A stretch of 35,078 nucleotides of DNA, from the NCBI GenBank assembly GCA_002746535.1, contig NVWA01000043.1, positions 1 through 35,078 of the forward strand. Reading direction: 5' to 3'. A model generated the notes under the pieces. That model worked only from the letters and a program-made list of their open reading frames with translations. It was not told where the DNA came from and did not search any database. Source of the stretch: Planctomycetota bacterium. Lineage in GTDB: Bacteria; Planctomycetota; GCA-2746535. The position numbers and the translations under genes are program-made. Positions 25,101 to 32,554 of the stretch are shown piece after piece (the stretch's first letter is position 1; the number at the start of each line of letters is the position of its first letter).

Positions 25101-25556
25101 TTCTGGTTTTATATCTCGATGAATGACTCCGCGATTGTGGGCATAAGACATAGCTTGGCATAAACTAATGAAAATGATCAGCAATTGTCGCCGACTGTAT
25201 TTTTTACATATATGTGGATCTTTGTTTGCTCGACCGAGTAATACTTCTTTAAGTGTTAATCCACGAATACGTTTCATGGTATAGTAGCAGGACTTCCCTT
25301 TTTCTGCAGACAAACTATAAACAGGAGCAATCAGAGGATGTTGCAACTGACCGGTAATCTTGCCTTCCAGAACAAAGCGCACCATAGATGAGGGAGATAT
25401 ATCTTTTGATACTTTTAAGGCTAAGACACGATCAAAATCTTTATCTCTCACCCGGTAAACTTTGTTCATGCCACCCTCACCGAGAAAGCCCTCAACCTTA
25501 TAACCAAATATATTTTCAATATTCTCAGAAGAATCTTTTATCGGTTCATTTTTCAT
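22149..25556 (-). CDS. Giant Ser/Thr protein kinase with beta-sandwich and TPR domains (paralogue 1)
   Basis: 1135 residues. The Hanks-type kinase has G-loop GEGGMNKVY (26-34), K48, HRDIKPEN (146-153), a DWG at 166-168 instead of DFG, and APE at 289-291. Between DWG and APE are about 125 residues, roughly 95 more than usual, acidic and Ser/Thr-rich (HDDDASLPNTDSLED, TIISNIESSSG). Then comes a Trp-rich block (GWNAWVGSWGIRDGALAP) opening a lectin-like beta-sandwich, and from about residue 590 a long TPR array. A conserved C-terminal module has RTSIDGCIQLQNMIDF. No membrane helix is seen, so it is probably cytoplasmic. It lies 24 bases after a paralogue, in one operon. Confidence 0.9.
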   Translation of the reverse strand: MKNEPIKDSSENIENIFGYKVEGFLGEGGMNKVYRVRDKDFDRVLALKVSKDISPSSMVRFVLEGKITGQLQHPLIAPVYSLSAEKGKSCYYTMKRIRGLTLKEVLLGRANKDPHICKKYSRRQLLIIFISLCQAMSYAHNRGVIHRDIKPENIMLGNYGEVYLIDWGLAKTFGRNLYTDVDTKEEVLHDDDASLPNTDSLEDQIAQSLQISDEELEAMAMEQTTDTSSKELTSIAMDETIAAISDMKVTNDKNIKSEEIDDNTIISNIESSSGNTQQGTIFGTPLYMAPEQASGNVEDHDHRSDLYSLGVVLWEILLEKPMRIEFARGNKEDFLLKISTGQRPKLISMTQAHRLEPDLRAILLKATRASQDQRYQSGDEMFEDLQNFLDGKRKWKLVHEEDFSEMPDQDDTPEGWNAWVGSWGIRDGALAPIYDRDTIIHLNKDIVGDVRMEINAFVLEGGHGEISPILAAPKVPKKRYFDDGYCFEFGANNMVHTKITRDGVEFAYAPSEAPVPGVNYHLTVELLEGRVRIEANGKEIINQRDLFAIAGQRVGFYSWTKAIRIKSIRIYSAGAPMEISYLAVPNQLMKLNYWERALKEYRRYYESQIGSVESDEALYKSILCLLELKRYDESIPLIKRLKDTPMESLAWVAESILYEKQNNPVEEANVLSRSLNHINKSFESWEDLLLRIQVRARELFDHLELDCVIKLQQALIDAKWLELYIRGNAVLDIYYTFELKGDYFKALVQIDSILEEFEHGSLKSRIQLLRANVHLILCQFKNAFAIYQECLQEYKGAKTYCIDVDKSIGNVYKYQGQSSEAREHWIKCIKEYSDLPRDCADMLFYISATYITERNYSKAKEYYFKIKTDYPMMEYDEQFNRDIGIVNFLEEKFEEARKYFRKLPFASRYASHGYLMRSYLEQDRCEDAKEYIEEVISKHSGNHKLQSLLIGQLARIHKYAGDIDLAQLKLDQILKKFPDQRTACLFAYFSKAKIEINLGNYTQALKLFHEIKIKFPELYGDLEMLWVRLLEYSLDKNKINISKEIPLNSRFGYNRYSWGICLRGNPGEWLTDERACLVTPYEAMRRTSIDGCIQLQNMIDFRATLDDAWKPYSSDIKGPFKLKEMRNQFEIMPKD

Positions 25557-25580
25557 TTATTCGAACAATCCCATCATCAG

Positions 25581-28500
25581 CTAAGTCTTTGGCAAATTAT
25601 CATGCCAAGCCTTCATTTCTTTATAGTTAATATAACCATCAATTCCTGAGGCATAATCTTTCCAACTTGGATCAAAAGATGCCTTAAAATCAATCATTTT
25701 TTGAAAACCTTTTCGGTAATTAATTGACGTCCTACTTAAGGCAACTGAAGGATTTATTTCAACTCCATTGTCATCACAAAACCACTCATTTGGTTTTGTC
25801 TTTAAACAAAGAGACCACCATCTATAAAAAATTAGACCAACACAATTTAACTGATCCCAAGAGTCTAAAGCTTCCCCTTGAATATTCTTTGATTGTTCAA
25901 TTAACCCTGCCCATAAAGTAGCACTGGCAGTAGGTGTATTAGCATATTTTTTTCTGCTATCATTTAAATACACTAAAGCTTGGTCCTTATTACCCTTTTG
26001 TAACGCAATTCTGCCCAAAACTATCAATGCAGTCTTACAACTCATTTTTACTTTAGGAAAATCATTTAATACTTTGTTATAGTAAACTTCAGCACTATCA
26101 TATTGCTGGCAGTTAAATTCAAAATGGCCCATCTCTAATAACAACCCACTATAGTCCCTATTGCTGTTATTTTTATTTCCCAACGCTTCTTGAATTACCT
26201 CCTGAGCTTTTTGATAATTACCTTCTTCAAGATAGGAAAATGCTATACAGACCACTTTTTCTCTTTTCTTAATTTCAGAAGAAGAACTTTTAAAATAGTA
26301 TTCTCGAGCTTGTTTATAATTACCTTGGTAGACTTCTAAAGTTCCGAGAACCAAAATTGGATTTAATGGATGTTTTGCATAATCAATATTTTCATCGATA
26401 TTTTTTAGAACATTTTTGGCATTAACAAAATCTTCTTCCATTTCATACGCTAAGCTTAGTTGAGTCATTAAATTTATCTGGACATATTCATCATTAGCAT
26501 ATTGCTTTTTAATTCTTTGTATAATGTCTTTAGTTTTAGAAAAACTTCCACAATACATGTAACTATTAATAATCAAAGCTGAGAAATGTTTGATATATCC
26601 GGTACCTTGATCGAAATAAACTTTTCTAGATTTTTCAATTTGACCTAAACAAGAATATGATAAAGATGAGAATATGTTTATCATATCGTTTACGGCAAAT
26701 TGACCCAAAGATTTGTAGGCCTGATCAACCCGTTTTATGGCTTGTTCATAATATCCTAAATCAACAAGTTGATCACAGAGATTTTTAGCAATATAACTTC
26801 TAACAGATTTATCTACCCAAGTGGCTTGAAATAAACTCTCTAACAAGGAAATACCCGCATCAAAATGATCTAATTCATTAAAATCATTGGCACGTAATTG
26901 AATCCTCAATGAAAGGTCTTCAAGGCCTTCATGATGTTCATTTGTGTGTTTAATGGCATCAAGCAAAACTTGTACTTCTTCTTGAATTGACAATTTTTCT
27001 TTTTCGACAAGACATGATTCAGCTACCCAAGCAAGTGGAGCAAGCGGAGTCATCTTTAAGTTTTCAATATAAGGGATGGACTCATTATATTTTTCAAGTT
27101 CTATCAGACATTTAATCGTTTTATAGGTAGCCTCATCAGCTTCTGCTGTGCCAGGATGATTTTCGGCAAAGCGTATATATTCTTCAAGAGCAACATCAAA
27201 TTCATTTTCTTGAAAGAGCGCATCCGGCACAGCTAAGTAACCAATCATTTTTGGCGTGCCGACAGAGTAAACGCGTAATTTAGTAAAATAGGCACCAGTT
27301 GAATAACAATATAAACCAATTTTATCATTGGTTAATGGTAGCAAGTCTCGTTGATTAATAATATTAACGCCATTAATTTCAAAGCGCATGTTCCCATCAA
27401 GTAGTTCAGCCGTGATATGATGAGTTTGATCTAATGCAGGAGCATGACCAGGGGCAAATGCAATGTCAAAACCATCTCTAGCGATTTTACTATGTTGTCT
27501 ATAGTTGGCACCATACTGAAAGCAATAACCCTTTTCAAAATACTTTCCAGAATCATCGCTGGATGCTGCAAGAAATATAGATAGTTCTGAATTAATCTCG
27601 TTAGAAATATAACCTTCAACTTCAACCCGAACATCCCCTTGAATTGATTTATCAAGGTGAATCACATTATTACCGCTTTCCAATGTTGTTAGAGCACCAT
27701 TTCTAATCGCCCATTTACCATCAAGAGCTTTCCAACCAGTTGGTGGGTTATCTTGGTCGAACATTTCACTAAAATCTTCTTCATAAACTAATGTCCATTT
27801 TCGATTCCCTTCTAGGAAATCTTGGATTTCATCTGATATTTCATTTGCCTGCTGATAGCGTGATTCTTGCTCGGGGTCAGTTGCTTTAAGTAAGATCCCT
27901 TTTAATTGAGGTTCTAATCGAAATTCTTTTGATTTAGAATCTAACGATGGTCGCCAACCATCAGCTATTTGTTGAATCATCTTTTTCTTTTTAAGCGTTG
28001 ACAGCTTAGCGCGCATATGAGTGCCTAAAAGGATATCCCACAGTAGTACACCTAAGGAATAAGTATCTGAGCGATGATCATGCAATTGGATTTTACCACG
28101 GGCTTGTTCAGGAGCCATATATAGGGGCGTTCCAAAAACGGACCCTTGCTTAGTGCCCTCACTGGAACTATCAATATTAGAAATAATGGTTTGATCTTCG
28201 CGTTCAGTATCAGTAGAGCCTGATATATCAGATTCTTGTATTTGGTGCTCAGATAAATTCGTCGGATATTGTGCTTGATCTATTTTATCCTCTATACTAA
28301 TCGTTTCTTCATTCAAAAATTTATTCACATTTTCAAAAGCTATATTTAATGTGATGGCAATACTTGATTCTAATTCTCCAATTGTAGGTAAAGTAGCTTC
28401 ATCATCCCCTTTTTGTAGTTCGTCATTATTATCATTTGCATAAAGGTTTTCCCCAAAAGCTTTGGCCAATCCCCAATCGATCAAATAGATTTCTCCATAT

Positions 28501-28970
28501 TCACTGAGCATAATATTTTCTGGTTTGATATCACGATGAATAACACCTCTTGTATGTGCATAGGCAACAGCTTGACAAATAGTGTTGAAAATACTTAGAA
28601 GTCGATGCCGACTATATTTTTCGGTCAGCTTGCTGTCTTTTTGACGAATACCATCAAGAATCTCTTTTAGGGTAGTACCACGAATTCGTTTCATGGTATA
28701 GTGACAAGATTTACCATCCACCGATTCTAAAGAATAGACCGGTGGAATTACAGGGTGCTGCAATTGACCCGTTAATTTGCCCTCTAAAACAAAACGCATC
28801 AGCGCTTTTTGTGACATGTCTTTAGATACTTTTAAAGCGAGCACACGATCAAATTCTTCATCACGTACTTTGTAGACTTTGCTCATGCCACCTTCGCCGA
28901 GGAAGCCTTCGACCTTGTGGCCAAATATTTTATCAGGATATTGGTCTTCTGCTTTTTGAGAAGGGCTCAT
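25581..28970 (-). CDS. Giant Ser/Thr protein kinase with beta-sandwich and TPR domains (paralogue 2)
   Basis: About 1129 residues from ATG 28970 (an adjacent TTG is possible). The architecture is the same as the next gene: GEGGMSKVY, HRDIKPENIML, DWG, a long acidic insert (GDDEATLPTIGELES, TIISNIDSSSEG), GTPLYMAPEQ, a GWKALDGKWAIRNGALT sandwich domain, TPRs, and the C-terminal WKDYASGIDGYINYKEM module. The kinase lobes are very similar to paralogue 1, while the TPR part and the middle of the insert have diverged much further. This suggests tandem duplication with a kept catalytic core and new partner specificity. It is the first gene of the two-gene operon; no strong ribosome binding site was seen. 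Confidence 0.9.
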   Translation of the reverse strand: MSPSQKAEDQYPDKIFGHKVEGFLGEGGMSKVYKVRDEEFDRVLALKVSKDMSQKALMRFVLEGKLTGQLQHPVIPPVYSLESVDGKSCHYTMKRIRGTTLKEILDGIRQKDSKLTEKYSRHRLLSIFNTICQAVAYAHTRGVIHRDIKPENIMLSEYGEIYLIDWGLAKAFGENLYANDNNDELQKGDDEATLPTIGELESSIAITLNIAFENVNKFLNEETISIEDKIDQAQYPTNLSEHQIQESDISGSTDTEREDQTIISNIDSSSEGTKQGSVFGTPLYMAPEQARGKIQLHDHRSDTYSLGVLLWDILLGTHMRAKLSTLKKKKMIQQIADGWRPSLDSKSKEFRLEPQLKGILLKATDPEQESRYQQANEISDEIQDFLEGNRKWTLVYEEDFSEMFDQDNPPTGWKALDGKWAIRNGALTTLESGNNVIHLDKSIQGDVRVEVEGYISNEINSELSIFLAASSDDSGKYFEKGYCFQYGANYRQHSKIARDGFDIAFAPGHAPALDQTHHITAELLDGNMRFEINGVNIINQRDLLPLTNDKIGLYCYSTGAYFTKLRVYSVGTPKMIGYLAVPDALFQENEFDVALEEYIRFAENHPGTAEADEATYKTIKCLIELEKYNESIPYIENLKMTPLAPLAWVAESCLVEKEKLSIQEEVQVLLDAIKHTNEHHEGLEDLSLRIQLRANDFNELDHFDAGISLLESLFQATWVDKSVRSYIAKNLCDQLVDLGYYEQAIKRVDQAYKSLGQFAVNDMINIFSSLSYSCLGQIEKSRKVYFDQGTGYIKHFSALIINSYMYCGSFSKTKDIIQRIKKQYANDEYVQINLMTQLSLAYEMEEDFVNAKNVLKNIDENIDYAKHPLNPILVLGTLEVYQGNYKQAREYYFKSSSSEIKKREKVVCIAFSYLEEGNYQKAQEVIQEALGNKNNSNRDYSGLLLEMGHFEFNCQQYDSAEVYYNKVLNDFPKVKMSCKTALIVLGRIALQKGNKDQALVYLNDSRKKYANTPTASATLWAGLIEQSKNIQGEALDSWDQLNCVGLIFYRWWSLCLKTKPNEWFCDDNGVEINPSVALSRTSINYRKGFQKMIDFKASFDPSWKDYASGIDGYINYKEMKAWHDNLPKT

Positions 28971-29091
28971 CAATTATTTCAAAATCAGATTGGGATAAAA
29001 TTTATAGGAGATATCTTATAAGAATAGGCTATTTTATCAACTATTAAGGTATTTTAGAAATAGTAAATTAGTGAATGAATCTTAAAAACAC

Positions 29092-29739
29092 TTACTCTTG
29101 CCTATCTGTTTTGATGAGCTTGTTATTCTTAAAATATTCTCTTTTTTGGAAGATGCCCTTTTTATCAAAGTATTTTTTTTTATGAATATTTCCATCTTTA
29201 TCGAATAATGATTGTACACCAACTGGTTTTTCATTTAAAAGATTTTGCTCAGATTTTATGATTCCATTATTACGCCACCTTTTTTTATTAATATAAAATG
29301 GTGGCTTCTTTGAATAAGTTTTCGAATATCTTTTATTGCCATTTATATGATAAAATATCCATTTACCTACAGACCTTTCACTACCATCCATAGAAAACTC
29401 ACCTTCAAGTTGTTTCTGGCCTTTACTAAAATATTTAATGTATTTACCTACTTGCATTTCATTAATATAGTTTTGTTTAGAAATAAGAATTCCTTTTTTA
29501 TTCCAAACTTTCCACTCGCCTGAATAGTTCTCATATAAATCTACTTCGTAATCGAATGTCTTATCAATCAACCAATCTGGTAAATATTTATGAATATAAT
29601 AACGCTGCACCATATAATGCAGCTTACTACTTTGACAGTTTCCATAAATCAGATGTGCAATACTGCCAAAGAATATGATAATGATGAACGCTAATATATT
29701 TAGTGGATGCAAGAGAACTTTGATTTTGTCCAAATTCAC
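29092..29739 (-). CDS. YwqK/MORN-variant-like membrane-anchored protein
   Basis: 215 residues, probably from GTG 29739, since the next Met would lose the membrane segment. One N-terminal membrane helix (about 13-33) is followed by an outside domain with repeated units of the type GEWKVWNKKGILIS, GKYIKYFSKGQKQLEGEF, GKWIFYHINGNKRYS and VGVQSLFDKDGNI. These are MORN-variant (YwqK-like) hairpins, often labelled antitoxin in databases without evidence. No toxin gene is adjacent. A surface role is more likely than toxin control. Confidence 0.65.
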   Translation of the reverse strand: MNLDKIKVLLHPLNILAFIIIIFFGSIAHLIYGNCQSSKLHYMVQRYYIHKYLPDWLIDKTFDYEVDLYENYSGEWKVWNKKGILISKQNYINEMQVGKYIKYFSKGQKQLEGEFSMDGSERSVGKWIFYHINGNKRYSKTYSKKPPFYINKKRWRNNGIIKSEQNLLNEKPVGVQSLFDKDGNIHKKKYFDKKGIFQKREYFKNNKLIKTDRQE

Positions 29740-29769
29740 CTGGCCTATTCTTCTTTAAATACAATCAGA

Positions 29770-30249
29770 TTACTTATCAAGTGCTATACTAGTTACCGTT
29801 TTAAGACTAATAATTTTTTTATCTTTTTTATTTTGGCGATTACTCTTATCGTTAATTCTCTTTCTATTATCGTACTTGATAATCGTTATTATCGCATCAC
29901 CTGTAACTACAACCTTCTTGCCAAGATACTTATCATAATTTATAGCAGCCTTTTCTCCTTTTTTTGGCCTTTTTAATGTAGGCAGCTTTACCCTTAGACC
30001 TTCTTTACCCTTAAGAACATAAGTAGCCCTATTCACAAGGCGTTTTCTCACCGAAACCTTTTTAATTGTTCTTTGAATAAGGCCCTTAAGTACAACCTGC
30101 TTTAACTTTGACACCAGCCTTTTCTCTTTGTTCTCTTTTTTAGGTTCTTCATCTCCATTTTGATCAATAGCATATACCTCACCTACCTGCATAAAAAAAA
30201 TAGAAATAACTATTAAAATAATTAATTTAATTTCACTTTTAATTTTCAT
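29770..30249 (-). CDS. Small secreted basic protein of unknown function
   Basis: 159 residues from ATG 30249, chosen because GGAG lies about seven bases upstream, inside the longer frame that starts at 30261. A signal peptide is clear: a basic start, then LIILIVISIFFMQVGEVYA with a likely cut after VYA. The mature part is very Lys/Arg-rich, with a short strand-rich segment YLGKKVVVTGDAIITIIKYD that could be a small OB-like barrel. The family is not recognised. It lies 30 bases upstream of the YwqK-like gene, on the same strand. Confidence 0.55.
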   Translation of the reverse strand: MKIKSEIKLIILIVISIFFMQVGEVYAIDQNGDEEPKKENKEKRLVSKLKQVVLKGLIQRTIKKVSVRKRLVNRATYVLKGKEGLRVKLPTLKRPKKGEKAAINYDKYLGKKVVVTGDAIITIIKYDNRKRINDKSNRQNKKDKKIISLKTVTSIALDK

Positions 30250-30579
30250 TTTACTCTCCATAACAAATTAAATAAAGTACTAGGTCACAACTAAATCAAG
30301 TATTCTTAATAACTGAATATATATTCATAATTCACATGTTCTCATTTATATTTATTTCGCATAATACGTCTTAAATCTCAAATTAATATCTCTAAAAAAA
30401 TAGTATTATTAAAAAGAATAACATACTTTGCTTCTACTCTTTTAAGGTATGACCTTTATTTACTTCCCGCAACACTTGACAGTGCTGCTTTACTGTTTTG
30501 AGCAGAACATTATAATGTCTATTACCTCAGTGTGGCTCCTTACGTAGTAATATTCGCTTAAAGAATCCCACTGATTTTG
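30250..30579. other. Divergent intergenic region, no gene seen
   Basis: AT-rich stretch between the secreted-protein gene and the APH-like kinase gene. A TTGACA at 30476 and a TATAAT at 30511 are 29 bases apart, too far for a standard promoter. No ORF or strong hairpin was seen. Confidence 0.5.
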
Positions 30580-31500
30580 ATGGTTAACGGCATTATGAAT
30601 GATCTAATAAAAGAATACTTAACTTCTAGACCTCAAGCGGTAATAGAAGAAAGTCCATATATAGTACAAGGTACAAATAGCGCTGTGTACAAAGGTTTGT
30701 GGATGCATAAACCTGCAATGTTTAAATTTAGTATTCGTAATTCAGCCCAGAGAGAAGCCGATGCACTAAATGATTATTTCAATATCGGATGTGTCCCTGA
30801 ATTATATGACGTTTATAAAGATTTGGTCTTAGTAACTGAATTTATAGATGGTGAATCCTTGCTACCAGAGAATATTAATCACGACAATAGTGAAAAGTTG
30901 TGTTCAAAATTTATTTTATTCATAAATTATAGTTTAAGAGATGTTGGTTCAAATTTTAATTATATTTCTTCATTTCGAAGAAGTTTAGAAGAGCTTCTCG
31001 AAAGCAATCCAAATCATTTTCAGGAAAATCACTTCAAGCAATCAATTGAATTAATATTTAAAAATTGGGAGTTTATTAGTCAGCAAAGTGGTGCTTTATA
31101 CTATGATGATATTGGCGGAAGCAATGTAATATACACTGGTGACAAAATACAATTTATAGACTTTGAGAGCGTGTGGCCAGGAAATAGTACACTTCAAATT
31201 GGGACAATAATTGCCAATTATACACAGCACAATTTAAATCCAGTTAATAAGATGTTGATAACTCTATGTAGGTCTGCCTGCTCTTTTGTGCCGACCAATT
31301 TCGAGGCATGGTTATCAGCGGCATATCTGAAATGGTGGGTTCGTATATGCTATTTCCATAGATGGAATTATTGGGAAACAAGAAAAAACCTTCGATATGA
31401 GTCAGAGGAAGAATTAAAAAGGATTGAGCATTTTGGTAGAAAAATTAAAAGTATAAAATCTTTTGCAGATAACTTCACACTCGACATAGATCATAGTTAA
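30580..31500 (+). CDS. Diverged APH/protein-kinase-like phosphotransferase
   Basis: 306 residues from ATG 30580 (a later ATG at 30595 is equally possible; neither has a clear ribosome binding site). A loose glycine loop VQGTNSAVYKG (29-39), K49 in MFKF and a hinge-like LVLVTEFIDGE point to the kinase/APH fold. The catalytic loop reads YDDIGGSNV: D177 and N182 are kept, but the usual His (HxD) is Tyr175. The metal Asp is D194 in FIDFESV. The Trp/Tyr-rich C-terminus suits a small-molecule or lipid-linked acceptor. It might act on sugars or lipid A-like cores, as some diverged APH proteins do, but the substrate is unknown. It is transcribed alone. Confidence 0.65.
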   Translation: MVNGIMNDLIKEYLTSRPQAVIEESPYIVQGTNSAVYKGLWMHKPAMFKFSIRNSAQREADALNDYFNIGCVPELYDVYKDLVLVTEFIDGESLLPENINHDNSEKLCSKFILFINYSLRDVGSNFNYISSFRRSLEELLESNPNHFQENHFKQSIELIFKNWEFISQQSGALYYDDIGGSNVIYTGDKIQFIDFESVWPGNSTLQIGTIIANYTQHNLNPVNKMLITLCRSACSFVPTNFEAWLSAAYLKWWVRICYFHRWNYWETRKNLRYESEEELKRIEHFGRKIKSIKSFADNFTLDIDHS

Positions 31501-31662
31501 CATGTATTAAAGAACGAAGATGTGAATCATCAATAAATTATTTACATAAACCTACACCTTTACACTTCATCATTAATGGGTAATCTTTTAATATATTGCA
31601 TTATTGAAATTGATATTAATTAAATCGTAATTTCTTAATTAACCGTAGGTGGAGTGACTTTC

Positions 31663-32424
31663 ATGTTCAGATTATCAATTATTATTTTATGTTTCATTTT
31701 TCATAGCTCATATTTTAAAACTACATTTGCAAAAGATGGTGTCTTAAATGTGGTTATATGTGCAGGACAAAGCAATATGGATGGTGCCAGAAATAAAAAA
31801 GAAGCATTGCCAAAACAATTGCAAGCAGTTCAAAAACATAATTTAATTTTTAATGGAAAAAAATGGGTACCACTTGCACCGGGCGCTATGGGGCCCAAAG
31901 GGTTTGGACCTGAAATTTCATTAGCATATTATTTAAGTAAGAAAATTAAAAAACCCATTGGAATTATTAAATATAGTTCAGGGGGAACCAATCTAGATAA
32001 GCAGTGGTCCGTATCAGACAGGCACTCCTTATTTCATAAGATGATTAATCATGTCAAAGCGGCTAAAAAGAAGAGGAAAATAAATATCATTGGTATGGTT
32101 TGGATGCAAGGTGAATCTGATGCGCAATATGAAGACATGTCTAAAAGATATTCTGACAATTTAAAAAAGTTAATAACAGAAACTAGAAAAGAATTAAAAG
32201 TACCTAAGATGATTTTTTTATCTGGAAGAATAAATCCAGAGAAGAAAAGGTTTACTTATGTGGATATTGTTCGAAAAGCACAAGAAACAATCAAAGTGCG
32301 AAGATACAGTTTTATTGATTGTGATACCTTAAAAAAAGGCTCCGATAAATTACATTACAATGAAGAAGGAACTGTGGAAATGGGCAAGAGGTTTGCCTAT
32401 AAATTACTAAAAGTAAAAAGGTAA
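31663..32424 (+). CDS. Secreted SASA-type carbohydrate esterase (sialate O-acetylesterase-like)
   Basis: 253 residues from ATG 31663, with GGTGGAG upstream; an in-frame GTG at 31654 overlaps that site. A signal peptide (about 1-23, ending TFA) is followed by ICAGQSNMDG with catalytic Ser37, GIIKYSSGG, GMVWMQGESDA and a C-terminal DKLHYNEEG that supplies Asp/His. These are the SGNH/SASA (DUF303) blocks. The family deacetylates sugars, such as O-acetylated sialic acids or xylan, outside the cytoplasm. It is common in Lentisphaerota and other polysaccharide users. It converges with the metallophosphatase gene. Confidence 0.85.
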   Translation: MFRLSIIILCFIFHSSYFKTTFAKDGVLNVVICAGQSNMDGARNKKEALPKQLQAVQKHNLIFNGKKWVPLAPGAMGPKGFGPEISLAYYLSKKIKKPIGIIKYSSGGTNLDKQWSVSDRHSLFHKMINHVKAAKKKRKINIIGMVWMQGESDAQYEDMSKRYSDNLKKLITETRKELKVPKMIFLSGRINPEKKRFTYVDIVRKAQETIKVRRYSFIDCDTLKKGSDKLHYNEEGTVEMGKRFAYKLLKVKR

Positions 32425-32490
32425 TTATAGTCAACAGGTAATTCATGAATTTTAATAAACGCCACACGCACGAATCTTTATGCGACTTCA

Positions 32491-32528
32491 AATAAGCAGA
32501 GCACATTCAAATAATAATTCTGCTTATT
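32491..32528. terminator. Hairpin between convergent genes
   Basis: AATAAGCAGA and TCTGCTTATT form a perfect 10-base stem with an 18-base loop, in the 130 bases between two convergent stops. On the plus strand an AT-rich tail follows, but with no pure T-run. It could serve both genes. Confidence 0.45.
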
Positions 32529-32554
32529 AAAATTATTTCAAAACCAAAAAATTA

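Noticed and set aside
29092..30249. Toxin-antitoxin pair (YwqK-like antitoxin plus small basic protein)
   Set aside because: The small protein has a signal peptide and the YwqK-like protein a membrane anchor, so both act outside the cytoplasm; the antitoxin label of the family has no support here.
30476..30516. TTGACA and TATAAT as a sigma-70 promoter of the APH-like kinase gene
   Set aside because: The spacing is 29 bases, well beyond the usual 16-18.
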